Source: Euclidia mi
Taxonomy: Eukaryota > Arthropoda > Insecta > Lepidoptera > Erebidae
Direction: 5' to 3'
Assembly (NCBI GenBank): GCA_944739405.2
Contig: OX123182.2
Coordinates: 70,125,183 to 70,189,182, forward strand
DNA length: 64,000 nt
The notes beneath the pieces are model-generated. The model did not search any database. It had not been told where the DNA came from and worked only from the letters and a program-made list of their open reading frames with translations. Within the stretch, counting starts at the first letter, position 1. Every line of letters starts with the position of its first letter. The position numbers were made by a program, and so were the translations under genes. Below are positions 21,029 through 32,302 of this stretch, piece by piece.

Positions 21029-21520
21029 TGGTATGGCGTGGTGCCGAAACCGATTAGGGTTCTAGGCGACTTGGAGAAGGAAATGGACTGTATTCAGAGG
21101 ATAGCGGTTCTTCGCCGCCTAGAAAGGAATAAGGGGAGAGGAGATGGATACGGGAGGAGGTGATTGAGTGGGTATAGGATATTTCCAGGATGGAAGGCAC
21201 TTACCTTATAGCCTTCTTCGTTTCTTTTCCTCCTGGTGTTTTCACTTCACTCACGAGCGGGTTTTCCTTGGTGGAAGCGGCAAAATCACATACAGCGGCG
21301 CGGCGCGGAGCGGTATCGAGACGGCGTTCTTAGCGAGCGGAATGTTCGAGACTGTCCCTCGCGTTGACGTTCGCGGCGACGAAATCAGGCGCAAGGCAGT
21401 GCCTCTTCCAGGGAGAGGGAAAGAGAGGGACGGAAATATGATATCGCTCGCACTAGACAAGCGTGGAACGATTCATGTTGATGCGATTAGTTATATATAG
21501 GAAGGTAGATGGCGCTACCA
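21029..21520 (-). repeat. 5' LTR of BEL/Pao copy 2
   Basis: It is identical by eye to 16505-16996. On the minus strand it contains a strong splice-donor motif AAGGTAAGT (GTAAGT at 21199-21204), also present in copy 3. Confidence 0.93.
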
Positions 21521-22810
21521 CTCACTGTGTTACGATGACTATTTGATTGACCTTTTCGCTCTATGTATATAAATAAAAATACGGGTGCAAGTAAAATCGT
21601 ATCGCAAAAACACACTTGAAGCGCCCTTTTTATCAAAAGCGCGCATCAACACGTTTCTATACGTAGGTATGGCAGCTTTGAAAAAAGAATTTGAAACGTC
21701 AGTGGTGTATTCCAAATAAAAAAATCCTTGTGACGTCGGGCGATGGGAGGGATAGAGTGGCGGTATAGTAACATTGTCATGTCACAAAAACGACAATCCA
21801 CATGGGAATGATGGATTCAATCAATAATCCCGCTCGTTACCAGTCCAATTGTGACGTGTCCCAGTCGCTGCCTCCGTGAGCTCTCGTGGGAACCACTCTA
21901 CGGCCACGGCCTCATTAATGACTCTCTATGTTTGGACAAACTTACTATTCACTAAAATTACTATTAACTTTTACCTGTTTCTATAGTTACAACGATTAAC
22001 TATGCCAGTGCGTAGTAAATAGGGTGCAATCATTTCAATGCAAAGCGCACCTAGCTATTTTCCTGCGTGTGCTAAACAAATATCCGCATTGCTCCGCTGC
22101 AGGGGTGTTACGTATATTTTGCACTCAAGTCATTGATATACAAAGGAAACAATACATTTGCCCTTAAGAAATATTTTCTACAATTCAACTTGAAACATTT
22201 TAAAATAAAAGTACACTTGTTCAGAGAATAGAAAGATTATGAAACAAAAGCAGACACATTAAGAGCCGCCTTAAAAGAATCTGGAATAGCAAAAGATGCC
22301 AGAATTTACTTAGTTACTTAATCATAATAACGTAAAGAAAACAGACTAACTCATCAAGCCGAAATCCACGAAGCTAAAAATGAAATTTGGAAAATGTATT
22401 TGAACCATAACGTAAATTGTCTGTAAGAAAAATCTTTTAAAATTCGACCTCGAAACGGGAAATGGGAGTGAAATGTATTTTCACGGATAATCCCGGGGGC
22501 ACTCGGCTAGTATTACATATTTAGAATCATCTCGTTCGATATTATATTCCGATATACATGTCGCAGTTCAGTTCCACGATACGCTGCTTCAAAAACGCCC
22601 AATCATTTCATAATAATGTTGATACCACAGAAAAAGAGAGACCGATGAGATCAAACCAGCACGTTAGTTTAATAGCTCGGCCAAATACAAGTAAAATTAG
22701 TTCAATTCAAACGGCAATGCGATGACATGTAGATTAGTCGACTCATAAAACATTACGAGTCACCTCGCGTACGCACTCGTGAACGGTCGCCGAGTGTGTT
22801 CTACACGGAA
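21521..22810. other. Unassigned DNA and probable 5' UTR of the following LINE
   Basis: No gene is visible. The last ~70 bp before ATG at 22811 are GC-richer (CACTCGTGAACGGTCGCC) and may be the LINE 5' UTR, but I cannot locate its start. Confidence 0.4.
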
Positions 22811-24001
22811 ATGTCAGTCAATACTGTGAAGTGCAGCAATTGTAATGTTGTTATATCCGAAGTGCTTGCCTTCATTAGAAATAGGCACGATGTGGTGGAC
22901 AACGAGAGCCTGATAAGGATTTGTGAATCGGCCTTTTCTGAGGAGGAGATAGATGAGGCAAAAAAGTTATTATTTATATCTACGAAAACCACTCAGAAGT
23001 TAGTGTCAAGGTGCAAAAACAAGAAACTGAAAGACTTGGAGGATATGATATCTGTATTCAAAACCATGGATCCCGAACAAATTCCCATTTTTGCGGCATA
23101 CGACTTGCATAAGCTACCGCCAATTTGTTTTGATCATATAGATGTAACAAAATTGTTGAAGGATATATTGGTGTTACGATCGGAAATTGCGGATATTAAG
23201 AGTAATTACGTTACAAATGTGCAGTTACAAGAAGTCAAAACTGAATTGGTGAATAAATATCCGTCTTCGTTGATAAATTCAAATATCAACACAAAAAGAG
23301 GAGGGTATGAGGCGAAAACTGCTATGTGTGGTATGTCAGTTATGACAGAACTACCGGCGTTTGATGTCGATGTACAGCTGGCATCGCCGATATCGGATTC
23401 GTCGAACAAACGTCGAGACGCTGGGAGCGAGCAAGCTATATGCAGTTCTCTCGCTCAGACTAACACAGCGGGTGGAAATGAGTCGCGAGATAATGTTGTT
23501 TCGCTTACGTCCCCGAACATCGCTGTCACACGAGATAAGGCGTTTTTAAATTGTAAACAGAAACCGATGACATTGGCGGAAATTGTGAAGAACGGTGAAT
23601 GTAAAACAAATAATGATAATAAATGGACGCTAGTTCAGAGATCAAAACCCAAGAAGCGGTTTACTGGTATGACGGGAAAAGCTATTTCTAATAATACTGG
23701 TTTTAGAGCCGCCGAGTTAAAGGTACCTGTGTTCATATCGCATGTCAGTAAGGAGACTACGGAAACTGATATATGTGAATACATAAAATCCAAAGCAAAT
23801 GAAGTTGTTAACTTAGAAAAAATTAGTATGAGAACTGAAAGGCCCTACAACGCTTTTAAGTTTTTTGTACCAAAGCAAAAACTAAATACGTTTTTGGACG
23901 ATAAGTTGTGGCCCGAGGGCATAACGTTTAGGCGTTTTATTTATTTTAAGAAAGGAAAAGACACTATATCGGTGGTTGAAAATTCAAAACATAGTGCATA
24001 A
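22811..24001 (+). CDS. LINE ORF1 protein (about 396 aa)
   Basis: The ATG at 22811 (MSVNTVKCSNC) is the first ATG in the frame; an upstream GTG is not needed. The protein has an N-terminal CSNC pair and an acidic helical region (SEEEIDEAKKLL). A likely coiled-coil stretch follows near LLKDILVLRSEIADIKSN, then a low-complexity middle. The C-terminal domain starts at VPVFISHVSKETTETDI and resembles an RRM-like nucleic-acid-binding fold. ORF1 proteins of LINEs bind their RNA and assemble the retrotransposition particle. The frame is fully open. The TAA stop at 23999-24001 shares its last A with the ORF2 ATG. Confidence 0.8.
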   Translation: MSVNTVKCSNCNVVISEVLAFIRNRHDVVDNESLIRICESAFSEEEIDEAKKLLFISTKTTQKLVSRCKNKKLKDLEDMISVFKTMDPEQIPIFAAYDLHKLPPICFDHIDVTKLLKDILVLRSEIADIKSNYVTNVQLQEVKTELVNKYPSSLINSNINTKRGGYEAKTAMCGMSVMTELPAFDVDVQLASPISDSSNKRRDAGSEQAICSSLAQTNTAGGNESRDNVVSLTSPNIAVTRDKAFLNCKQKPMTLAEIVKNGECKTNNDNKWTLVQRSKPKKRFTGMTGKAISNNTGFRAAELKVPVFISHVSKETTETDICEYIKSKANEVVNLEKISMRTERPYNAFKFFVPKQKLNTFLDDKLWPEGITFRRFIYFKKGKDTISVVENSKHSA

Positions 24002-26790
24002 TGGATACAAACAAGAATGTTAGGTTTACAACTTTTAACTGCAAAAACGTTATGAGGTCAGCTGATTGTATCCGTAGATTATGCGGTGTTGCTGACGTGA
24101 TTGCGCTCCAGGAAACTTGGCTATTGCCTCATGATGCCTCGTATCTTGCAACCTTACATAGCGGTTTCTCATACACGGGCAAATCTGCTGTTGATACCTC
24201 TGCTGGTGTATTAATAGGAAGACCGTATGGTGGAGTTGCCCTATTATGGAGAAAGTCAACGTTTCCAAAGGTGTCCGTAGTGCAGTGCAATAGTGATCGT
24301 CTAGTGGCAATAAAGATTGATAATAATGATAGTTCATTCCTAGTTTTTTCAGTTTATATGCCTGTGGATACTACAGAAAATTTAACTGAGTTTACGAATG
24401 TAGTGAGTGAGATTATAGTTATATGCGATAGTTTTCACGTAGAGTCTATTTTCGTATTGGGTGATTACAACGCTCATCCAGGTGAGCGCTTTGCTAATGA
24501 GTTGTTTACTTTGTGTACCGAGCAATCGTGGTGTTGTGTCGATATGGAGTTATTGCCGAACGACTCTTTTACGTTTAAGAGTACGGCAAACGGCGCACTT
24601 CGTTGGCTTGACCACTGTGTGGTGAGTAGCGCGGCGCGGCACTTGATAGTGAAGGCGTCTATATTATATGATGTTTACGCGTCCGATCACATTCCGTTAT
24701 TAATTGAATGCGATATTAGCTTAGTTACGCCCAAATTAACGCCCCAAATTTTTACATGTAATAAAGTTATTTGGGGGGAAAGAACTGATGATCAGATTAA
24801 TAATTATTCCAGTTTCTGTAATTCTCAGTTAAAATTAATGGATTTCCCAGCTGAATTTCGAGAGTGCTCATATGGAATGTGTTCGGAACCGAGCCATCGC
24901 TTGTTGTTGAGTGATATGTATAACAAGTTGGTATGTATTTTAAAGGACGGTGCCGTGAGTTCTTATGTATGTAAACAAACTCGATCTGCTCGAAAAAAAT
25001 ACATACCTGGTTGGAACAAGCACGTACGGGACGCACACAGGGAGGCTCGCGTATGTTATCAAACATGGCTTTTACAGGGAAAACCTACTTCTGGATATGT
25101 GTATAATAATATGTGTACGTCTAGAAAGTTATTTAAGAATAAATTAAAATATTGCCAAGACAATCAACAACAAATAAAGATGGATATGATAGCTAAAAAT
25201 CATAGTAATAAACAGTTCAGTGATTTCTGGAAATTGACAAATAAATTAAATTATAAACCGAGCGTCCCTGTGAGCGTGGCGGGCGTGCATGAACCTGTAG
25301 AAATAGCTAATGCGTTTCAGCAACATTTTAAAGTTGAATCACCTTTAATAAGTGCCGCTCAGGTGATCGATGCGGGGTTCGTTCCCGGAGAAATTAATGT
25401 TAGATTTACTGCGAAGGAAATTGATTTCATTATTAAAAAGATGAAGAGAGGTAAGTCTCCAGGCTACGATGACCTCAGCATCGAGCACCTGAGACACGCG
25501 GGAGTGCACCTGCCCCGAGTGCTCGCTATGTTTTTTAATCTATGTATGAGCCATAGCTACTTACCGGATGATTTGATGTTTTCAATGGTAGTACCTATAG
25601 TAAAAAATTAAACGGGAGATACCAGCGACATTTTCAATTACAGGCCCATATCACTGGCAACTGCTATAGCCAAGGTGTTGGACAGTCTGCTTGACAAACA
25701 ACTAGCTAAACACATTGAACTTCATGACGCGCAATTTGGGTTTAGGCCTAGTTTATCCACTGAGAGCGCTATTTTGTGTCTCAAGCAGACTGTGCAATAC
25801 TATACAGACCGAAAAACGCCTGTGTTTGCCTGTTTTTTGGATCTGTCGAGGGCTTTTGATCTGGTGTCCTATGACATTCTGTGGCAAAAGCTTAGACATG
25901 AAACTACTGTACCACCCGAAATTATATCAATATTTAAGTACTGGTATGGTAGTCAACAAAATAGCGTGAAATGGCACAACTGTTTCTCTAGAGTGTACGG
26001 GCTGGACTGTGGAGTGAGACAGGGGGGGTTGAGTTCTCCTCGATTGTTCAACCTGTACATGAACCAGCTGTTGGTTGAGCTCAGCAAGACCAACATCGGC
26101 TGTCATGTTGATGGGATGTGTATTAACAACATCAGTTACGCAGATGACATGGTCTTGCTGAGCCCGTCCATTGGTGCATTAAGGCGACTCATATCCATAT
26201 GCGAGACTTATGCGTCGACTCATGGCCTGAAGTACAATGTTAAAAAAAGCGAGTTATTGGTTTTTAAGGCAAAGAACATTAACTACGCCAGTGTACCAAA
26301 CGTTCAAATTGATGGAACTGCTTTATGTAGGGTTAAAAAATTTAAGTACTTGGGACATTGGGTCACCGAAGACTTACAGGATAATTTAGATATAGATAGG
26401 GAGCGTAGGTCGCTGGCTGTCCGATGTAACATGCTGGCACGCAGGTTTGCACGGTGTACAAAACCAGTTAAGGTTACACTTTTCAAGGCATATTGCCAGT
26501 CCTTTTACACGTGTAGCCTGTGGGTCAGTTATGGTCGTCGGCCATACAGCGACTTACGTGTCCAATATAATAATGCACTCAGGGTGCTGCTGGGGCTGCC
26601 GTGGAGGTGCAGTGCTTCGGGAATGTTCGCGGAGTTACGTATAGATGGCTTCACCGCCATTATGAGAAAACGTTGTGCTTCTCTGATGGGGCGTCTCCGT
26701 GGTAGCTCCAACAGTATACTGAGAGTGTTTGCAGATCGGTGGCAGTCGCCAATGATGCAGCGATGGATGCAGCTCCATACTGCAGTGTAA
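24001..26790 (+). pseudogene. LINE ORF2: endonuclease and reverse transcriptase, one nonsense codon
   Basis: The frame starts with ATG at 24001. The APE endonuclease occupies roughly residues 8-245, with FNCKN, LQETW (E38), VLGDYNAHPG and ASDHIPL. The RT fingers start at KMKRGKSPGYDDLS. A TAA at 25609-25611 interrupts VPIVKN-TGD; a single A-to-T change from AAA explains it. The frame then continues without shift: NYRPISLATAIAK, motif A CFLDLSRAFDLV, motif B GVRQGGLSSPRLF, motif C ISYADDMVLL, motif D LKYNVKKSELL, ending at 26790. With about 930 codons it is full length. The protein nicks DNA and primes reverse transcription on the target. Confidence 0.9.
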
Positions 26791-26902
26791 TATTTTTTTG
26801 TATATTATGTTTACTAACACTATATTTTAAGTTTCAAATTGTTACTAACCCACTATGGACTCTGTCTGAAATAAATTGATTGAATTGAATTGAATTGAAT
26901 TA

Positions 26903-27899
26903 AACAGTTTCATAGCCCATTATTAGTCGGGAGGTTGTAGTCACGTTATTAATTATAATGTGCGGTTCGTACAGCGTAATTATGTATGTCTTAAACTTAC
27001 ATAGAAACTGCAATTGTCCCTACTCGTAGAATCAAACGAACACTTATTTATGTATCGGGTTTGTTATTTTGATGTAAGCGTATCGTTTATAAAATGAAAT
27101 CGTTTTTCAAAGGAATGAAAATACAACACACATTTTTCAAGAGCTGTATCGTGTGAGGCGATTAGACGGTTCGCAATCCAGCGAACATTACAATTAGCCT
27201 GCAACATTCATCCAGACGGAAGATGTTCGTCTGTACGAGTACCGTTCCGATTGTTCAGTTCGCGTTGTCGCACTCTATTTTTAAAGCCGACTGGAATAAC
27301 GGGTTTAACAATCAGCCATTTTATTCTCTACCAACGTAATTGTTTTTGTGTTTTGTTGTGCTGTATCTACGGTTCAAAATATTTTATCTGTTTCATCATC
27401 GGACGGTCAACAAACGCATAATATTTTAATGAGTTTCATGATTTCGTGATACGATTGTTCTGCGCAATCTGTTGACGCCATACGAACATCACTGTCTATA
27501 CGAGTGATTTATTAGATATCTGGTATTAAATAAAACGTGCTATTTTCTTGTTTCGCTTTACCGAAGCAACATTTTTAAATAAAGAATGCGGTACATATTT
27601 CCATTTACAACATTATTTCATTTCTATTTGAAATCTGCACTGAATACCAGATAACAGGAATTTTACGGCGAACGATTTTAAAATAAGTTTTCATAGTTCA
27701 ACATTTTACCTCTGCCCGGTTGGATGTTCTATAAAAGGAATCGTTTGATACATAAAACTGTATCGCACCTGGCTGTAACCGCCGCCTCGTAGTTCTGCCG
27801 TCAGACATGTGTACCTAACAAAAAACAACTTCTAGCAAACGTGATGGATCCTTAATGTGCAAAGATTATTTTTTTTATAATAGACCACGCCCGCATTAG
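26903..27899. other. Unassigned DNA
   Basis: No gene or repeat boundary recognised. Confidence 0.5.
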
Positions 27900-28084
27900 G
27901 ACTAAATCCTGTGTCGCGGGGGACTTTAAAAACATACAACTAACGGACACAATGAACATCCAGACTCAAAACAACAATTTATGCATCACACAAAGGGTTG
28001 TCTCGTATGGGATTCGAACCCACAACACTTCGGCGCAATGTCAAGCGGCGAGGCTGCCGCTTAAACCACTACGCCAACCGTGCA
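27900..28084 (-). mobile_element. tRNA-derived SINE (family B)
   Basis: On the minus strand it begins GGTTGGCGTAGTGGTTTAAG (A-box region) and has a B-box-like GGTTCGAATCC, then the family body ending near 27905. The tRNA-like head is only a SINE promoter: it lacks a foldable complete tRNA with acceptor stem. Copies at 3869, 28738, 16308 and 58093 belong to the same family. Confidence 0.75.
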
Positions 28085-28539
28085 GTTAAAATTTATTTCG
28101 AGGAAATGCTTCCATTGTTCATATAAATTTAAAAATGGTTTGTGTTAATAGCAGGGTTAATGATAATTCTAAAAGTAATGTTGTGGGTGGCAAGGATAAA
28201 AAATTCAGCATTGGCCAAGATAAGTCAGTCTCAATTACTTATATTATCTTTACTTATCGATAACCGCATTTAAACTGCGTGGTTTTTGTAGAGCGCAGGA
28301 TTTTTGGAGGCTGACTTGTCAACACAGATATTGCGCAGCACCAGATATTCTGTTTTATATTCGATAAGAAAACAAGTCATTTAGTTAATTACCTATTGCG
28401 TGTTGAGATTTATAAAAAAATACAAAAAACGTCTTACGCCTGTATTCAATATTCTATGTATCGGTGGATTTGGCTACTAGAGATATGATATTTGAGATGA
28501 GCTATGGAGCTTAGGTGTGCTAAATTAACTAATTGTTTA

Positions 28540-28990
28540 TGCATCTCTGGTCCAGTGGATAGCGTATACCTACGTCTGCTGATCGGGGGTCCCGGGTTCC
28601 ATTCACGGGACGGGCAAAAGTGGCGGGCACAGAGTCTAGCAAAGTGTTAGGTAACGATAATAAGCTTGCCGATACCGTTACCCCTGTTACGTGGGATCAA
28701 CAAATTCATAACAAGGCGAAAGGTACATAGGTGGGTAGGTTGGCGTAGTGGATTAAGCGGCCGCCTCAGCGCTTGACATTGCGCCCAGTGTTGTGGGTTC
28801 GATTCCCACACGAGACAACACTTTGTGTGATTTGTAAATTGTTTGGAGTCTGAGTGTGTCATTGTTACCGTTGGTTCTATGTTTGTAAAGTTCCACGCGA
28901 TACATGATTATGCTTAGTGCGTGAGTTGCCTTTTAAACAAAAAAGAAATCACATCTCTGCCTACCCCTCCGAGGATCTGTACCCCCAGGC
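28540..28990 (+). mobile_element. SINE family A copy, split by a nested SINE
   Basis: The 5' part (28540-28737) has TGGTCCAGTGGATAGCG and a diverged B box (GGTTCCATTCA), then the family body. The missing 3' part, CACATCTCTGCCTACCCCTCCGAGGAT, resumes at 28950 and runs into the tail at about 28990. The gap is filled by a family B SINE. Confidence 0.75.
28738..28949 (+). mobile_element. SINE family B nested in SINE family A
   Basis: This is the clearest family B copy: head GGTTGGCGTAGTGGATTAAG, B box GGTTCGATTCC (28797-28807), body CACTTTGTGTGA and an A-rich end AAACAAAAAAGAAAT. It lies between the two halves of the older family A SINE, which fixes the order of insertion. Confidence 0.82.
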
Positions 28991-31213
28991 GCGAGGCTAT
29001 AAAAAAATAATACATATATATATTTGACCAGATATGTCAAATATATACATCTATTAATTAATAGATAGTATATTGGAAACAGGCATTAGCAAACTAAATA
29101 CTTTGAAACCTTATCAATGACACAAATCAGAAAGCTTTGGCTAAAAGTATATACATACTATATAAATTATTTATCCCTCTTCAGTCGTTCCCTTACTTCA
29201 GAGGATCGTGATTACCGGTTTTCGATCTGTTAGTAGCCAGTCTCCATCGATCCCGGCCCATAGTTGCTCTCATCGCCTGGTAGAACTTCCTTGAGAAGGT
29301 GGCTTCTTTAACATCTGTCTGGTCTGACCGTCTGGTAATCTCAAGCTACGATGATAAAGCGACACATCCAAATGACCGAATAATTTGTGGTTATTATTTT
29401 GTTATCACATTTTGTTACAAACACTTTCGTACATTTAAATCTTCATTTTATATTGATTTCTAAAGAAAACTTAAGATGACTGCAGGCGAAATTTCTAAAG
29501 TATCAGAAAGCATAATCTATTTGTAGCGCTGAATTTTAATTAAATTAGAGTCTATATTTTACAAATTATCTCCATAATATCTTGCAAAAATTTATGAAAA
29601 CAAGTACCTATTCAAATTAATTTGATACAATTTTCTTTGAGAGCATTTTCATTGTAATAGCTATAAAATCTCAAAATGAAATCACACACATATTCCAAAT
29701 AACGACGCTACTTTACTGTTCCAAATAACCTTTAACCTTCCGTATATCATCTCAAACAATATGTTTGAGATAGTGCGATATGATAGCGAACCAAAGCGGC
29801 TAAATCTCCTACCTACACATACTCGACGTCACTGTGTAAGTACGTACTGTAATTTGAACTCGCTAAAACAACAAAACTATGCAAGTTATGCGGCGTCTTA
29901 AGACTAGGATATCGATGCGACGTCACGTAGGTACGATATTGAAACTATGATACATATTTGACAGACGATATACCATAACAAAGTGAAAATAAATATGCAA
30001 AGTAGAAACATTGTCTTGTCACTCATTCTATTTATAGAACTTTTCAACTTCGTAGTGATTGTAAGGGCAAATTCCTAATGGGCGTGATTTCATTAATACG
30101 AAACTATACTGTCCTTTAAGTTAAATAATGTTATAATTAAGACGTAAGAGATTGTAATCGGCAAAAGGCGCCATATCGTATATATTCATTTTGAAGGCAC
30201 AATTTACTTGTAGGGCATTGTTAACGGGCGAGTAAAGCGCGCACTATGGCCACGTTAATGAGAACGTAATAGGTATTCCGCAGAATTGTGCGATGTAGCG
30301 CACTTACCACCCTCCACTATTAGCACGCGTTTAATGCTAAGTACCTACACAATCCACGCCGGATTACATTTGAATAACGCGTACTAAAGTTTGCTATGTC
30401 TTTATTTTGTAACCGTTCCTCTCAAACCCTTTAAATTATTGCTCCCTGAATTAACTAGCAGACGAATCGAAAATCAAAATTAATCGAACCGGAATAAACG
30501 TGAACAAATAATATAACGTTTCAGTTTAACTTTGGCGAAGAATCAAAGTACACGTTAACAATAAATATAAACAGATGCCGTGTTGAATTATCGCTGTGAA
30601 CGTAAAAAATATGTCATTTTCATATATTTTTTGCGACACAGATATCGCAATAAAATGTCGGTTTTAACGTGAATCGAATTTCAATAATTATAATTTGTAG
30701 TTTGATATCGTTTGCGGTGAAATTGGTTATTTTGTATAATGGAGATTTCGGATTACATAATCAAATAATATCGACGTTATATGTAGGAATGTTGGCGTGC
30801 TACATGAATAACAACGAAACACGTCATAAACTTATGTTGTGACATTTGTAGTGTTGAGAATGTTATGTTATGTTATGTTATGTGGTAATTTCCGTTTCGC
30901 TACGAAGATATTCGTATTTTACTATTAAATGGTACACAGTATCTTAAATACTAATTTTGTGGGCAAATTGTTATTAATTGCTTTTTAGGTGTGACTCACC
31001 ATTTTCCATCCGTTCTTGCTTTTCTAGTTATTTACCGAGTCATTATCTAAAGCCCTAAAAGGAATTACTAAGCATTTGTTCGGCCAAAGTCTTTTAGGAC
31101 GACCTCATAAATCACTGTAACAATTTATGTACCTGTTACTTAATTTTAAATGTGTTTGATATCTATTGATTGGAAATGAAGTATTGGCGCAGTATAGATA
31201 GTATTCCCATAGC
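28991..31213. other. Unassigned DNA with a microsatellite
   Basis: No gene. A (GTTAT)n microsatellite of about 4-5 units lies at 30858-30882. A small foldback (10-bp arms, 3-nt loop) is at 29749-29771. Confidence 0.5.
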
Positions 31214-31277
31214 TAAAGAGTATTGCGAACTACGATATTATATTAACATATAATATCGTAGTTCGCAATACTCTTTA
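31214..31277. repeat. Perfect foldback: 30-bp arms, 4-nt loop
   Basis: Arms 31214-31243 and 31248-31277 are exact reverse complements, separated by TAAC. No ORF and no flanking transposon ends are seen. Confidence 0.95.
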
Positions 31278-32018
31278 TATTATCTTATATAAACTGTTTA
31301 GGTATATGGTTGAAAAATAAACTCGCTAACCTAGACGTTACCCATCCACTCTCGATTGTAAATTCTTCGATGAAAATACGTAGCAAATTAAAAGAAACAT
31401 TCGTAAAAATAGTGGAATGTAACATATATTATGTGTACCCCAGCTAGCAATTAAGTTTTAGATATATTAAAACATTAACCAAATTTAATATTTCTTAAAT
31501 TTTAAATTGTTGATCTTAGTTTTAATTTTTTGCGGGGTGGACAATTTATAATTATTTCTAAGAAAAATAGATAGATGATACAAAATACATACTTACATTA
31601 CTCCACATTGAGAGGCACACAAAAAGATATGCGAGGCAACTGGTTCGGAAATATTTCAATCAGGAGTTTATAACGAGATCGCCGGAAGATCGCGGGAAGG
31701 TAAGCCCGGGCTGTTTAAGAGTTAACTCTATTAACCTGCTTCTTTTACCATGAAACGCCAGAAGATTTTAGTTTAATTATTTTAACCTGTTGCGGCTATA
31801 CCCTAGTGGAGATATTAACAGACTGCTACATTGGTCTCAGAATCAAGCGGTGCGCAGTTGTAGCAGGATATGTGCAGAAGATAATACTTACAATAACGAG
31901 CACAAGCAACGCATCACTCCGAACATCCTCGTCTCGCATAAAAGTTGGTATAAATAAGCAGCATCAGCAGTTTCGCATCTACGCAATGAGAGATAAGACT
32001 TATTTCTAATATATAATT
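31278..32018. other. Unassigned DNA
   Basis: No gene recognised; short open frames have no family resemblance. Confidence 0.5.
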
Positions 32019-32237
32019 ATGACTGCCTTCGTGGTCTAGTGGATAGCGTATGCGACTGCTGATCGGAGGTCCCGGTTTCGATTCCCGGGTCGAGCAAATG
32101 TGTAACTAGGTTTTTCCGAATTCTCAGTAGCAGCACGGAGTTCGGTGATGTGCCCGGTAACGGCAATAGGATCGCCCCTATTACGACCTAAATATTCATG
32201 GCGAATTGTGAGTGATTACTGGCGTGAGTCTATAAAT

Positions 32238-32301
<64 letters not shown>

Positions 32302-32302
32302 T
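32019..32302 (+). mobile_element. tRNA-derived SINE (family A) with an expanded (AT)n tail
   Basis: The head GACTGCCTTCGTGGTCTAGTG starts at 32031, the B-box region (GTTTCGATTCC) is at about 32075-32085, and the family body follows. The tail is a long (AT)n run, 32241-32296. A 12-bp direct repeat ATATATAATTAT flanks it at 32019-32030 and 32291-32302. It overlaps the AT run, so its exact length is soft. Confidence 0.8.

Larger units (their letters stand above)
16505..21520 (-). mobile_element. BEL/Pao LTR retrotransposon, copy 2 (recent, internally deleted)
   Basis: Two 492-bp LTRs, identical as far as I can compare them by eye, bracket a minus-strand element. A 5-bp direct repeat CTCAC flanks it exactly at 16500-16504 and 21521-21525, the expected BEL target duplication. 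Inside are an open Gag-protease frame and fragments of RT, RNase H and integrase joined by deletions. A 10-nt tandem array replaces the front of the RT. Identical LTRs imply recent insertion, so the deletions were probably already in the RNA template and the proteins came from another copy. Confidence 0.95.
22811..26902 (+). mobile_element. CR1-like LINE, nearly intact
   Basis: ORF1 and ORF2 are joined by an overlapping TAATG. ORF2 has APE endonuclease and RT domains. The 3' UTR ends in a short (TTGAA)n repeat at 26876-26898 rather than poly(A), a habit of CR1-type LINEs. The only clear lesion is one stop codon in ORF2. The 5' boundary lies somewhere upstream of 22811. The clade (CR1/Kiri-type) is inferred from the ORF1 style and the tail. 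Confidence 0.85.

Noticed and set aside
28540..28810. Possible tRNA genes (A and B boxes)
   Set aside because: The boxes belong to SINE heads followed by SINE bodies and tails; no complete cloverleaf with paired acceptor stem. Same for 5059, 27905, 32031 and 40672.
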